64,000 bases of DNA from JANMDN01 sp031376285 (lineage in GTDB: Bacteria > Actinomycetota > Thermoleophilia > Miltoncostaeales > Miltoncostaeaceae), in NCBI GenBank assembly GCA_031376285.1, contig JANMDN010000013.1, positions 124,001 through 188,000 on the forward strand. The letters are read 5' to 3'. The translations under genes and the position numbers were made by a program. The notes under the pieces were generated by a model that saw only the letters and a program-made list of their open reading frames with translations, searched no databases and was not told the origin of the DNA. Position 1 is the stretch's first letter, and each line of letters begins with the position of its first letter. Of the stretch, positions 1-8,339 are shown piece after piece.

Positions 1-136
1 CAGCCTGGCGCTCTGCCGAGCGCAGGGGGCGACGCTCTTTCGTGTCCACAACGTGAAGTTCCTGTCCCGCGCCCTCGCGATGTCCGAGGCAGTCGTGACC
101 GGCCACGCCGAACGTTGGTTCGACGTCGTGAAGTAG
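1..136 (+). CDS. folP: Dihydropteroate synthase, C-terminal end (partial)
   Basis: Only the last 44 codons lie in the window, in the frame ending at TAG 134-136. The peptide contains GATLFRVHNVKFLSRALAMS, which resembles the conserved C-terminal end of dihydropteroate synthase, where an RVHDV motif precedes the final helix. The enzyme joins a pterin diphosphate to p-aminobenzoate in folate synthesis. The Asp usual in RVHDV is Asn here. The call rests on this short motif alone, so another TIM-barrel family is possible. Confidence 0.6.
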   Translation, partial: SLALCRAQGATLFRVHNVKFLSRALAMSEAVVTGHAERWFDVVK

Positions 137-219
137 CCGGCTCGCCGGTTTCAATCGGCAGCGAAGTTCCCAGTCGAAGCCGAGGTGTCCCGACTGTTCT
201 CAGGGGCCGCGGGAAGTTC

Positions 220-428
220 TTGACCGGTGAAATTTTCTTGACTGTCAAAAAGAGCCCCATTCTTGACAGTCAAGAAATTCTCGCATTTCGCGACATTCGA
301 CCAGACCGACGTGCCTTGCGGCTATCAAGAAGCCGACCGGAAACGGCTTGCCGCCTGGGGGTGGGTCCGTCGTACGCCCAATCCCAGTTCACCCTTGACG
401 GTCAACGATGGGGCCGTGGTGACTGTCA
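220..428. repeat. Cluster of TTGAC-N-GTCAA palindromes
   Basis: The 354-base gap between the two convergent genes holds no convincing gene. It holds the motif TTGACNGTCAA at 238-248, 263-273 and 395-405, a core TGACTGTCA at 420-428 and a diverged TTGACCGGTGAA at 220-231. The copies at 234-248 and 263-277 also form a perfect 15-base inverted repeat with a 14-base loop. A near copy (TTGACCGTCAG) lies at 26352-26362. Possible meanings are operators, or the debris of a repeat-bearing mobile gene. Confidence 0.7.
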
Positions 429-490
429 GCGTTGCTTTCGGCGCACGCCGGTCGGCTGAAGTCGGCCCACCGGTCCCATCGGCGCGTACC

Positions 491-820
491 TCACCACAAG
501 CCCACGTCGTGCCTCGGGTCTCGCGTTGGCCGTGTCAGCACACGGCGGAGCGTCAGAGTGAGCGCGGTCACGCTGATCAAGAGAAGCCCGGGGGCGATGA
601 CGAGCAGATCGGTCCGGATCAATGCCTCGTACTCGCTCGGCCAGCCGGTGACGTAGACCTCCCAGCTTCCGTAGGCGAGCCAGGCTCCGGCCGCGATACA
701 CGCGACAGCGTTTCGTCCCGAGATGCCGCACGCGCCGAAGAGCGCAATCGGTGCGGCGACGAGCCAGGGCTGGTCGACGAACGGAAGAATCCAGAGGCAG
801 AGGAGGAGCGCGAAGTTCAT
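491..820 (-). CDS. Small integral membrane protein, unknown function
   Basis: A 109-residue protein with about three hydrophobic segments (near residues 2-30, 35-52 and 70-90) and a basic C-terminus (RRVLTRPTRDPRHD). Its ATG overlaps the stop of the DUF2339 gene as ATGA, and a GAGGAGG ribosome site lies 7 bases before it, so the two are translationally coupled. I recognise no family. The coupling suggests that it works with, or helps assemble, the DUF2339 membrane protein. Confidence 0.7.
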   Translation of the reverse strand: MNFALLLCLWILPFVDQPWLVAAPIALFGACGISGRNAVACIAAGAWLAYGSWEVYVTGWPSEYEALIRTDLLVIAPGLLLISVTALTLTLRRVLTRPTRDPRHDVGLW

Positions 821-2655
821 CGCGCGACCTCCTCGGGGGTCGGCTCTGGGGTGCGCCGGCCGAGGACGGCGCCGCCGGCGAGGAGCGCTCCGCCGACCAA
901 GAAGAACGCGAGGGCGCGGGTCAATGCGTCAAGTGTCTGTAGGTCGTAGAGGAAGAGCTTTGCCAGGCTGACCGCGAGGACGGCGACGCCCGCGATCCGG
1001 ACCTCGGTCCGCCCGCGATTTACCCCGACGACGAGCGCCGCAAGTCCAATGAGGCCAAGGATGATCGAGATCGCCATCTGGCCGCGTTGGAACGCGCCGC
1101 GGATCGCATCGATTGAGCCATCCTGGCCCTGCTGCACCAGCGCGAGGATCGACATGGCGAGCGCGTAGAGCGATCCCACTCCGGCGACCCCCGCGAGGAC
1201 CTTTTGTTCGTTCTCCTCCCCGCTTGTCCAGGCGAGGTAGCCGAGGCCGGCGGCGACGGCGATCGTTGCGAGCGCGCCGGAGAGGGTTGCGGCGTTCTCA
1301 GTGAACAGCTGGGTTGGCGGCGCGAGGAACAGGGCAAAGCCCGCCGCGATTGCAACGTCGGCCAGCGCGACAAACCGCAGGCGCGGCTCGCCGAGCTTGT
1401 GAGCCATCCACGTGAGCGCGCCGGCCTGTGCGGCGAACACCAGGACGCGGCCCGGACCGCCGAGGATCTCGCCGAGGCCCACGGCCTCCATGGCAAAGCC
1501 CATCGCTCCGAGGATCGGGAGTAGGGGCGAGGTCGCGCCACGTCCGCGCTGGGCAACCGCCAAGGCGAGGTAGATCGCGCCAAGTGTGAGGAAGCCGACG
1601 GCCTGCGGATCGACCCCCGGCACGTCGCGGTCGAGGATGCCAAGGAACGCGACGACGATCGTGCCAAGCCCAGCGCTGAGTGCGGGCATCGTGAGCTTGG
1701 CGAGTGCGGAAGGAGACTCCGAGCGCAGCTGCCAGAGCGCCCCCGTGGTGGTGAGAACCAGCCACACCGTAGCGGCGAGCGCGATTGGCAGGCTGGCCCT
1801 GCCGCCGCCGCCGAAGCGATAGTCCCCGATCACGCCGAGCAGTTGGGGAAGGCCGACCACCGTCGTCGCGACGAGCGGCGTTGCCCAGCGGTTCGCGATG
1901 GCGACCGCTGCCGAGCCGGCCAGGGCTACGAGCACGAACCATGTCCCCGCGGCGGTGAAACCCGACGTGATGATCGGAGCGCTGAAGGCTGCCCCCCCGA
2001 GGCCGAACGCGGCGACCGGCTTGGCGTCCCAGCGTGTCGCGAGTGCGACGCCACCGGCGGCGATCGCCAGCGCGAGCGTCAGACCGGCCGGGTCGGGAAT
2101 GAACTCGTACATTCGTGTTGACGCGACGACAGCGGTGAGAAGACCGGCGATGCCCGCCCCCGCGGCGGCGAGGGCGGCCGGCAGGCTCTGGAACTTGCCA
2201 CGAAGGACGTGGGCGACCGCAATCAGGCCGGTCGAGGCGAGCGCACCGAGTACCACGCGCATCTCCGGGCTGACCCAGCCGCGGTGGATGGCCATCGCGA
2301 AGAAGAAGACGATGCCGAGGAGCGTCACGAAGCCGCCAGCCCATGCGAGGCCGCTTGCCCCGAAGAGGCGGTCGAGATCGACCTGTTTGCGATCGCGAGC
2401 GACTCGGCCGCGGGGAGGTTCACCGCTCGCTGCCGGAGCGGGGCGGACCTGCTGCCACGCGGCATCGGCAATGGCCCCCGAGGCGACCGGGGCCGGCTCG
2501 GCGGCGAGTGCCTGCACGATGTGCGGGATCGGCGCCAGCGGGCTCGTTTGCGCCGCCGTGCTCGGGGCCAGGTCGAGGCGGACCGCCCTGACCTCGGTTC
2601 GCAGCATGTCGAGGTGCTGCTCGATCAGCTCGAGTCGCTCGGTCGGGGAGCGCAT
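817..2655 (-). CDS. DUF2339 multi-pass membrane protein
   Basis: A 612-residue predicted membrane protein. A short amphipathic N-terminal helix (residues 1-30) and a Pro/Ala-rich linker lead at about residue 100 into a long run of some fifteen hydrophobic helices. The first of these, with GLAWAGGFVTLLGIVFFFA followed by HRGWVSPEMRVVLGALAS, is characteristic of DUF2339 (a Gly-rich helix followed by a conserved W.sP..R). The function of DUF2339 proteins is not established. The start is the ATG at 2655, 9 bases after AGGAGG. An upstream TTG at 2664 abuts that ribosome site and is unlikely. Confidence 0.85.
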   Translation of the reverse strand: MRSPTERLELIEQHLDMLRTEVRAVRLDLAPSTAAQTSPLAPIPHIVQALAAEPAPVASGAIADAAWQQVRPAPAASGEPPRGRVARDRKQVDLDRLFGASGLAWAGGFVTLLGIVFFFAMAIHRGWVSPEMRVVLGALASTGLIAVAHVLRGKFQSLPAALAAAGAGIAGLLTAVVASTRMYEFIPDPAGLTLALAIAAGGVALATRWDAKPVAAFGLGGAAFSAPIITSGFTAAGTWFVLVALAGSAAVAIANRWATPLVATTVVGLPQLLGVIGDYRFGGGGRASLPIALAATVWLVLTTTGALWQLRSESPSALAKLTMPALSAGLGTIVVAFLGILDRDVPGVDPQAVGFLTLGAIYLALAVAQRGRGATSPLLPILGAMGFAMEAVGLGEILGGPGRVLVFAAQAGALTWMAHKLGEPRLRFVALADVAIAAGFALFLAPPTQLFTENAATLSGALATIAVAAGLGYLAWTSGEENEQKVLAGVAGVGSLYALAMSILALVQQGQDGSIDAIRGAFQRGQMAISIILGLIGLAALVVGVNRGRTEVRIAGVAVLAVSLAKLFLYDLQTLDALTRALAFFLVGGALLAGGAVLGRRTPEPTPEEVAR

Positions 2656-2664
2656 GGACGTCAA

Positions 2665-2670
2665 CCTCCT
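2665..2670 (-). promoter_or_regulatory. Ribosome binding site that fixes the DUF2339 start
   Basis: AGGAGG on the minus strand with 9 bases to the ATG at 2655. The in-frame TTG at 2664 would begin directly at the end of this site, so the ATG is preferred. Confidence 0.75.
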
Positions 2671-2786
2671 GGGTCGGGAACGTCACCCAGTGTCGATCGA
2701 GCCCCTCACCGGGCGGTCACGGATCTGTCACAGCGGTCTTCCAACCGACTCCAACGACACACCGTGAAATGGATTCTTTGCAGGAG

Positions 2787-5700
2787 TTATCCGCGAGGGC
2801 CTTGCTTCAGGATCTGCATGTAGAGGTCGTGCGTCGCAGCTCCGGGTTCGATGCCGAGTTCCTGTCGAAGGCGCGCACGGCAGGCCTGGTACTGGCGAAG
2901 CGCCATCGCCCGTTCGCCGCCGTCGGAGTAGATCTGCATGAGCGACCGGTGCCATGCCTCACGCTCGGGCTCCATCGCAAGGAGGCGGCGGTAGCGGGCG
3001 GCGGCGGCGTCGTGGCGTCCGCTTTCTGCGAGCACTTGCGCGAGTTGGGCGAGGAGGTCGCGCTGAAGCTCCTCGACCGCTCGCCGACGCTCCTCGGCCC
3101 ACGGCGCATAGGGCCATTCGGGAAGAAAGTCACCGGCGGCGACTTCCTCGGCGCGGACCAGCAGTTGCCGCCGCGCCGCCGGGTCGGAGGCCTTGTCCAC
3201 GGCCGAGAGCAGCCGCCCAAGCTCGATCACGTCGACGCTGTCGTGGGCGTCGAGCGCCAACAGGTAGGTCTCGCCTTCACTCATGACCAACGAGGGGGCA
3301 CCCTTCTCAGCTCCGGGTTCGAGGGCCCTTCGCAGCTCATAGATCGTCGTTTGGAGCGCACGCAGTCCGCGCTCGGGGGCGAGGTCCGGCCAGAGCCATT
3401 CGAGGAGCGCCTCGCGGTGCACAGCCCCCCTCGCACAGCACAGAGCCGCGAACAGCACGCGGGCCTTCTGGCGGCCGAAGGCGTTCTCGGACATTGGCAC
3501 TCCGTCCCGATGCACGGAGAAGCCACCGAACGTCTGGACCGCAAGCGATGGTCGCGATCGCGCTTCGATTCGACTTGTGCTTCGGCGCGCGGCGGCCCGA
3601 ACTGACGGCGAAGGGTCCTCAAGGAGACGTGCGACTGACGGGGCGTCCATGCCCGGCGCGGCGCCCGCGAGATCGGCGAGCACTTCCCGAACGTCGGCGT
3701 CGTCGGCGTGCGCGGCGATGATGCAGGCCTCCAGGATCTCGCCACCGCAAGCGGCCGCGAGGCGCGCCGCAAGGGTGGTCGGCCCGAGGCCGACGGCGAC
3801 CGCCCGCGGGAGTAACTCGGCTGCGAGCGCCCGCTCGCGCTGCCCCCAGAGGGCCGTCGCGTCGAAGCGCTCTGATGCCGCGAGGGCGTCGGTAAGGTGG
3901 GCGTCGCGCTGCTCACCGTCAGACGCGGCGGCGGCGGCGATCGCCGCTCGCGTCTCGGCCCAAGGCGCCCGGGCGTCTGCGGCCGCTGTTCGCGCCTCGG
4001 TCGCGAGGTCGCGAGCAAGCGGACCGAGGCCCACGGACCGGGCCGCGGCAGAGAGGTCAGCAAGGCGGATCGCCACCTCGAACGCGTACCCCTGCGCGCG
4101 AAGGCCGGGGAGCGCTGCCGCGATCTCAGCGCGGACGCCCGACGCGTCGCCGCGGTGGGCGGCCAGGCGCGCAAGCGATGCGTGGCGTAGGTAGCTCCGG
4201 CCACCGGCTCCGAAGCGGGTAAACGAGATGGCGGAGGCATCGAGTTCGACGCCAAGTTCGTCCCAGCGCCCAAGACCCGCGAGCGCCGCGAACCGCAGCC
4301 ACGCGACCACCCCGACGGCCACGCGTCCGATGCCTCGCTGGTCGGCGACCTCTTGAACCCGAGAGCTCTCAGCGAGTGCCTCGTCGTAGCGCCCGGCCTC
4401 GCTCAGGACCACCGAGCGGTAGGTGTGGGCGTAGGGGAGATAGGCGAGGACGTCTTGAGCTTCCCGGGCGGTCAGATCCTCAATGGCCCGATCGAGTGCG
4501 GTCGCGGCTTCGGTGATTCGACCGAGCGGGCGGTCGACAAAGAAGGCTCGGGTCACGGCGGCGTAGGTCGCAAAGATCGGTAGCAACCGCGCGGCGGGGG
4601 AGGCCTCGGCGGCCGCGATCTCCGCCGCGGCTTCCTCGTAGCGACACGCGTACCCGAGCATGCTCGCCAGCATCAAGCGGGCGGGCGGCACCATCCGCGC
4701 GGAGGGGTCAAGGCGCGCGAGATACCGCTCCGCGAAATCGATTCCTCGGGTCTGGCGGCCACCACCGGCCGCACCGAGGGCCTGCAGGAGTCGAATCACC
4801 GCGAGGGCGGCGCGTTCGTGGTCCCCACTTGGCAGGAGCAGGTCGACCGCGTCCTCAAGGTCGTTGAAGGCCGACTCGAACTCGGCCCGGTTGAAGCGAA
4901 GGGACGCCGCCGTGAGAACGATCGCGGGGCGGTCCGCCCAGACCTCGCGGGGAATGGCGTCGAGCCACTCGCCGAGCGTCTCGGCCTCTGGGCTTGCGAG
5001 CATCGGTTCTGCGAGGCGCTCGATGATCTCGATCGCCTGAAGGGTCTCGCCCGCGGCAATGAGGTGGGGGACGACTTCGGTGGGGTCCGAGCCGTCGCGG
5101 AGTGCGATGGACGCGCGACGGTGTCGGTCGGCGCGGGTCGCGCGGTCTTCAGCCGCAAGCTCTGTCGTGAGGAAGCCTTGGAAGAGGTGGTGAAAGCGGT
5201 ACCAGTCGCCGTCGCCCTCGAGCCGGGCCACGAAGATCCGGTTCTCGAGCGTCGTCGTCACCCCGGCCCGATCCCGTGTCGTTGCGTCCATGGAAACAAG
5301 GAGCTGCGGGTTGAAACGTTCGAGCGTCGCGGCGTCGAGGAGCACGTCGCGTGTCTCGATGGGCTCCGGCGCGAAGACCTCGTGGTCGAGGTAGTCGCGC
5401 ACGGCTGCCGGCGTGGAATGACCGTCGGGCGCCTGCCCGTACCGCGCCTCGAGGAGAATCCCGGTGACCCATCCCTCGGTGTGGGTTCGCAGCCCCTCGG
5501 CACCGCTGCCGTCAGCGCCGCTCGCGTGGAGAATCTCGCGAGCCTCGTCTGAGGACAGGGCCAGTTCGGTCTCGCCGATCTCGACGAGCCCTGCACCGTG
5601 AAGTCGTCCGGTCGGAATCGGCAGCCGTGCGCGGCTTGTCATCGCCAGGTGGACGTTGGGTGGCAGGTGCAGCGCGAGGATCTCGAGCACGGCGCACGCG

Positions 5701-6113
5701 GGCCCGTCGCCGAGTGTGTGGACATCGTCGAGAGCGAGGAGGAAGTCGTCGGGCACCGTCGCGAGCACCTCGTTGCAGAACTCGATCGCTTGGAGGTCGG
5801 CTGCGCCCTCCAAGCTGAGATCAGCCCCGAAACCCGGGAAGCGCTCCCCGATACCGGTCACGAGATGACCGAGGAGCGTCTGCGCGGTCGCGAGGCGTTC
5901 GTCGAGCGAACACCAGACAACGGGGATCTCGGTGCGATGGACTGCTTGGGCAAGGAGGGTGGTCTTGCCGTAGCCCGCACCGGCGACGATCGAGACAAGT
6001 CGCCCCGCAAAGCCACGTGCGACGCGGGCGACGAGCGCGTCGCGGGGCACCCAGGACGTCGCTACCCTGGGCGCGAGGAGACGTGTACGAAGGACTCCGG
6101 TCAGGCGTGACAT
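2787..6113 (-). CDS. STAND-type ATPase with C-terminal SARP (OmpR-like plus BTAD) domain
   Basis: A 1108-residue regulator. The N-terminal third is a MalT/LuxR-like NTPase with Walker A GAGYGKTT at residues 45-52 and a LALDDVHTLGD Walker B. A long helical TPR-like middle follows. From about residue 857 (LAVQTFGGFSVHRDG) to the end is an OmpR-type winged helix plus bacterial transcriptional activator domain (LWPD, RALQTTIYELRR, ACRARLRQELGIEPG). SARP regulators usually carry the DNA-binding part at the N-terminus; here it is C-terminal. The start at 6113 follows AAGAGAGAG; an ATG 51 bases upstream has no ribosome site. It probably activates transcription in response to an unknown ligand. Confidence 0.85.
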   Translation of the reverse strand: MSRLTGVLRTRLLAPRVATSWVPRDALVARVARGFAGRLVSIVAGAGYGKTTLLAQAVHRTEIPVVWCSLDERLATAQTLLGHLVTGIGERFPGFGADLSLEGAADLQAIEFCNEVLATVPDDFLLALDDVHTLGDGPACAVLEILALHLPPNVHLAMTSRARLPIPTGRLHGAGLVEIGETELALSSDEAREILHASGADGSGAEGLRTHTEGWVTGILLEARYGQAPDGHSTPAAVRDYLDHEVFAPEPIETRDVLLDAATLERFNPQLLVSMDATTRDRAGVTTTLENRIFVARLEGDGDWYRFHHLFQGFLTTELAAEDRATRADRHRRASIALRDGSDPTEVVPHLIAAGETLQAIEIIERLAEPMLASPEAETLGEWLDAIPREVWADRPAIVLTAASLRFNRAEFESAFNDLEDAVDLLLPSGDHERAALAVIRLLQALGAAGGGRQTRGIDFAERYLARLDPSARMVPPARLMLASMLGYACRYEEAAAEIAAAEASPAARLLPIFATYAAVTRAFFVDRPLGRITEAATALDRAIEDLTAREAQDVLAYLPYAHTYRSVVLSEAGRYDEALAESSRVQEVADQRGIGRVAVGVVAWLRFAALAGLGRWDELGVELDASAISFTRFGAGGRSYLRHASLARLAAHRGDASGVRAEIAAALPGLRAQGYAFEVAIRLADLSAAARSVGLGPLARDLATEARTAAADARAPWAETRAAIAAAAASDGEQRDAHLTDALAASERFDATALWGQRERALAAELLPRAVAVGLGPTTLAARLAAACGGEILEACIIAAHADDADVREVLADLAGAAPGMDAPSVARLLEDPSPSVRAAARRSTSRIEARSRPSLAVQTFGGFSVHRDGVPMSENAFGRQKARVLFAALCCARGAVHREALLEWLWPDLAPERGLRALQTTIYELRRALEPGAEKGAPSLVMSEGETYLLALDAHDSVDVIELGRLLSAVDKASDPAARRQLLVRAEEVAAGDFLPEWPYAPWAEERRRAVEELQRDLLAQLAQVLAESGRHDAAAARYRRLLAMEPEREAWHRSLMQIYSDGGERAMALRQYQACRARLRQELGIEPGAATHDLYMQILKQGPRG

Positions 6114-6302
6114 CCGCTCTCTCTTGTCGGCCGGGAGGCGACTGGGGTTGACTCCGCGTGGCATTTCGGACGTGCGCGACGAGGAGCAACAAGCCCTCGC
6201 AAAGCCTATCGCCGCACGCGGGGCGGGACCGACTTGCTGGGCGGACGGGCGAGCTGCTGTAGCCTGAAACCGTCCGTCACGACCGAACTCGGGAGCACCA
6301 GC

Positions 6303-6989
6303 GTGAAGTTCTTCGTCGACACCGCAAATCTCGCTGACATCGAGGAAATCGCCTCCTGGGGTGTGCTTGCGGGAGCCACCACGAACCCGACCTTGCTTGG
6401 CCAGGTCAAGGGCAAGCCCGACGACATCTACCGTCGGATTTGTAACCTTGTAAACGGCCCCGTGTCGGCCGAGGTCGTCGCCGAAACATCCGCCGAGATG
6501 GTCGAGGAGGGGCTTCGGCTTGCGGCGATCCATGAGCACATCGTGGTGAAGCTGCCGATGTGCGTCGACGCCCTGGCCGCGACCAGCGCCCTCGCCGCCA
6601 AGGATGTACGCGTGAACATGACGCTTGTCTTCACCGCGCCGCAGGCCATGATGGCCGCCGCGTCCGGGGCGGCGTATGTCTCGCCGTTTCTCGGACGATT
6701 CGACGACATCGGCCAGGACGGGCTGCACGAGCTCGCCCAGATCGTCGAGTGCTTCGCGAATTCCGATCACGAGTGCCAGGTTCTGGCGGCGTCGATCCGC
6801 CACCCGGTTCACGTGATCGAGGCCGCAAAGATCGGTGCCGACGTCGCGACGATTCCGCCGAAGGTCTTTCACCAGATGCTCGTTCACCCGCTCACGACTT
6901 CCGGCATCGAAAAGTTCACCGCCGACGCGGTTGCTCGCGCCGACGCGGCCGCGAAGAAGCCTGTGCGCCGGGCCGCCAAGAAGTCGTAG
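6303..6989 (+). CDS. tal: Transaldolase, small subfamily
   Basis: A 228-residue protein of the short transaldolase / fructose-6-phosphate aldolase family, which moves a dihydroxyacetone unit between sugar phosphates through a Schiff base. Visible landmarks are KFFVDTAN with Asp6, ATTNPTLL at 25-32, the Schiff-base lysine at residue 83 (VVKLPM) and VSPFLGRFDD. The N-terminal GTG at 6303 gives the family's standard start; an upstream ATG in the same frame adds an unrelated leader. A Lys/Arg-rich tail extends beyond the usual end. The next gene, glpX, is 24 bases downstream and belongs to the same carbon pathways. Confidence 0.88.
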   Translation: MKFFVDTANLADIEEIASWGVLAGATTNPTLLGQVKGKPDDIYRRICNLVNGPVSAEVVAETSAEMVEEGLRLAAIHEHIVVKLPMCVDALAATSALAAKDVRVNMTLVFTAPQAMMAAASGAAYVSPFLGRFDDIGQDGLHELAQIVECFANSDHECQVLAASIRHPVHVIEAAKIGADVATIPPKVFHQMLVHPLTTSGIEKFTADAVARADAAAKKPVRRAAKKS

Positions 6990-7013
6990 TCCCCAAACCC
7001 ACCCGAGGAGCCA

Positions 7014-8039
7014 ATGGACACCATTCCGCCGCCACTCGACGCACCCGTTCGGATAAAGGACGAGCTTCGGGGAGCTACACCGGAGGTCACGGCAACGCGT
7101 TTCTTGCGTGTGACCGAGCAGGCCGCTCTCGCCTCGGCACGCTGGCAGGGGCGTGGGAAGGCCAAGGCGGCTGACAAGGCCGCAGTCGACGCCATGCGCG
7201 ATGCGTTTAGCGAGCTGCCAATCTCGGGGACCGTGGTCATCGGCGAGGGTGAGAAGGACGACGCACCCGAGCTCTACGTCGGCGAGAAGCTCGGCTCGGG
7301 CGGGATGGAGTGCGAGATCGCCGTCGACCCGCTGGAGGGTACCGACCTCGTTGCTCGCGGCGACGCAGGAGCGATCACGATCTGCGCGATCGGTGAGCCG
7401 GGTGGCTTCATGAGCGCGCCGGACATGTACATGGAGAAGCTTTGCGTCGGGGCAAGTGCCCGCGGGCGCATCGACCTTCGCGCCCCGATTCGCGACACCG
7501 TCGACATCGTCGCCCGCTGCTATGACCGAAAGCCTGCCGACATTACGGCGATCGTTCTTGATCGGCCCCGCCACGCAGAGCTGATCGAGGACCTTCGCTC
7601 GGCCGGCGCGCGCATCCGGCTGATCGCCGACGGTGACATCACCGCGTGTATGTCAGCGGCGGTACGCGGGACCGGTGACCACATCTACGTCGGCATCGGC
7701 GCATCCGCGGAGGGTGTCATCACCGCCGCCGCGATGGAGTGCCTCGGTGGAGAGATCCAGTCACGCTTCTGGCCCCAAAACGACGAGCAGCGCAAACGCC
7801 TCGCGGACGCTGGAATCACGAACGTCGACCGTGTCATGAGCACCCGCGACCTCGCGCAAAAGCCGATCTACGTGATCGCCACCGGCGTGACCGACGGCAA
7901 CCTGCTCAAGGGCGTCCGGTATTTCAGCGACGGGGCGCGCACGCACTCCATCGTGATGGACCTCCGGATGAACACCGTGCGCTTCGTCGACACCGTCCAC
8001 ATGTTCACCCGCAACCCAATCCGGGAGATCCGACTGTGA
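7014..8039 (+). CDS. glpX: Fructose-1,6-bisphosphatase class II
   Basis: 341 residues. It dephosphorylates fructose 1,6-bisphosphate in gluconeogenesis, in the lithium-sensitive phosphatase fold. Seen are GEGEKDDAPELYVGE (residues 77-91), the metal-binding DPLEGT at 105-110, DGDITA and GIGASAEGV. GlpX is the usual FBPase of actinobacteria. It lies directly after the transaldolase, and its TGA overlaps the GTG of the following small gene (GTGA), indicating an operon. Confidence 0.95.
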   Translation: MDTIPPPLDAPVRIKDELRGATPEVTATRFLRVTEQAALASARWQGRGKAKAADKAAVDAMRDAFSELPISGTVVIGEGEKDDAPELYVGEKLGSGGMECEIAVDPLEGTDLVARGDAGAITICAIGEPGGFMSAPDMYMEKLCVGASARGRIDLRAPIRDTVDIVARCYDRKPADITAIVLDRPRHAELIEDLRSAGARIRLIADGDITACMSAAVRGTGDHIYVGIGASAEGVITAAAMECLGGEIQSRFWPQNDEQRKRLADAGITNVDRVMSTRDLAQKPIYVIATGVTDGNLLKGVRYFSDGARTHSIVMDLRMNTVRFVDTVHMFTRNPIREIRL

Positions 8040-8308
8040 GTAGTGACTTTGGCTTCGGCGGGATGTTCGACCCCGAGGAGCTTCAGAAGGCGATGTCCCA
8101 GTTCGCTGAGCAGGCCCAACGCGGTCAGCAGGTGGCGTTTGCCGATAACGCGATCGCCCTTGCCGTCCAGATGACCGTCGCCGCGGTCGCTCGCATCGAC
8201 CCGAGCGGGACGACCGAAGAGCAATCACGTCAACTGCGCGATGCGATCACGGTCATCTACCCGGAGTGCGTCGCCCTCGTGCGTGAGGCGCGCCAGGGCC
8301 TGACCTAA
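8036..8308 (+). CDS. Small helical protein coupled to glpX, unknown function
   Basis: A 90-residue soluble protein starting at GTG 8036, overlapping the glpX stop as GTGA. The sequence is mostly helical (EELQKAMSQFAEQAQRGQQ, then SRQLRDAITVIYPECVALV) and carries a Gly/Phe-rich start. I recognise no domain. Its coupling suggests co-production with the gluconeogenic phosphatase, perhaps as a partner or regulator; that is only inference. Confidence 0.65.
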   Translation: MSSDFGFGGMFDPEELQKAMSQFAEQAQRGQQVAFADNAIALAVQMTVAAVARIDPSGTTEEQSRQLRDAITVIYPECVALVREARQGLT

Positions 8309-8339
8309 GCTCGCCTTGCTTGGCGGTTTGTCGCCCGAC

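Noticed and set aside
115..949. Open frames in the gap after the folP-like gene
   Set aside because: No family resemblance, Arg/Ser-rich shadow composition, and they cross the palindrome cluster.
6114..7574. In-frame extension of the STAND/SARP regulator to 1595 residues
   Set aside because: It is the antisense of the transaldolase and glpX genes, has no homology, and a ribosome site supports the start at 6113.
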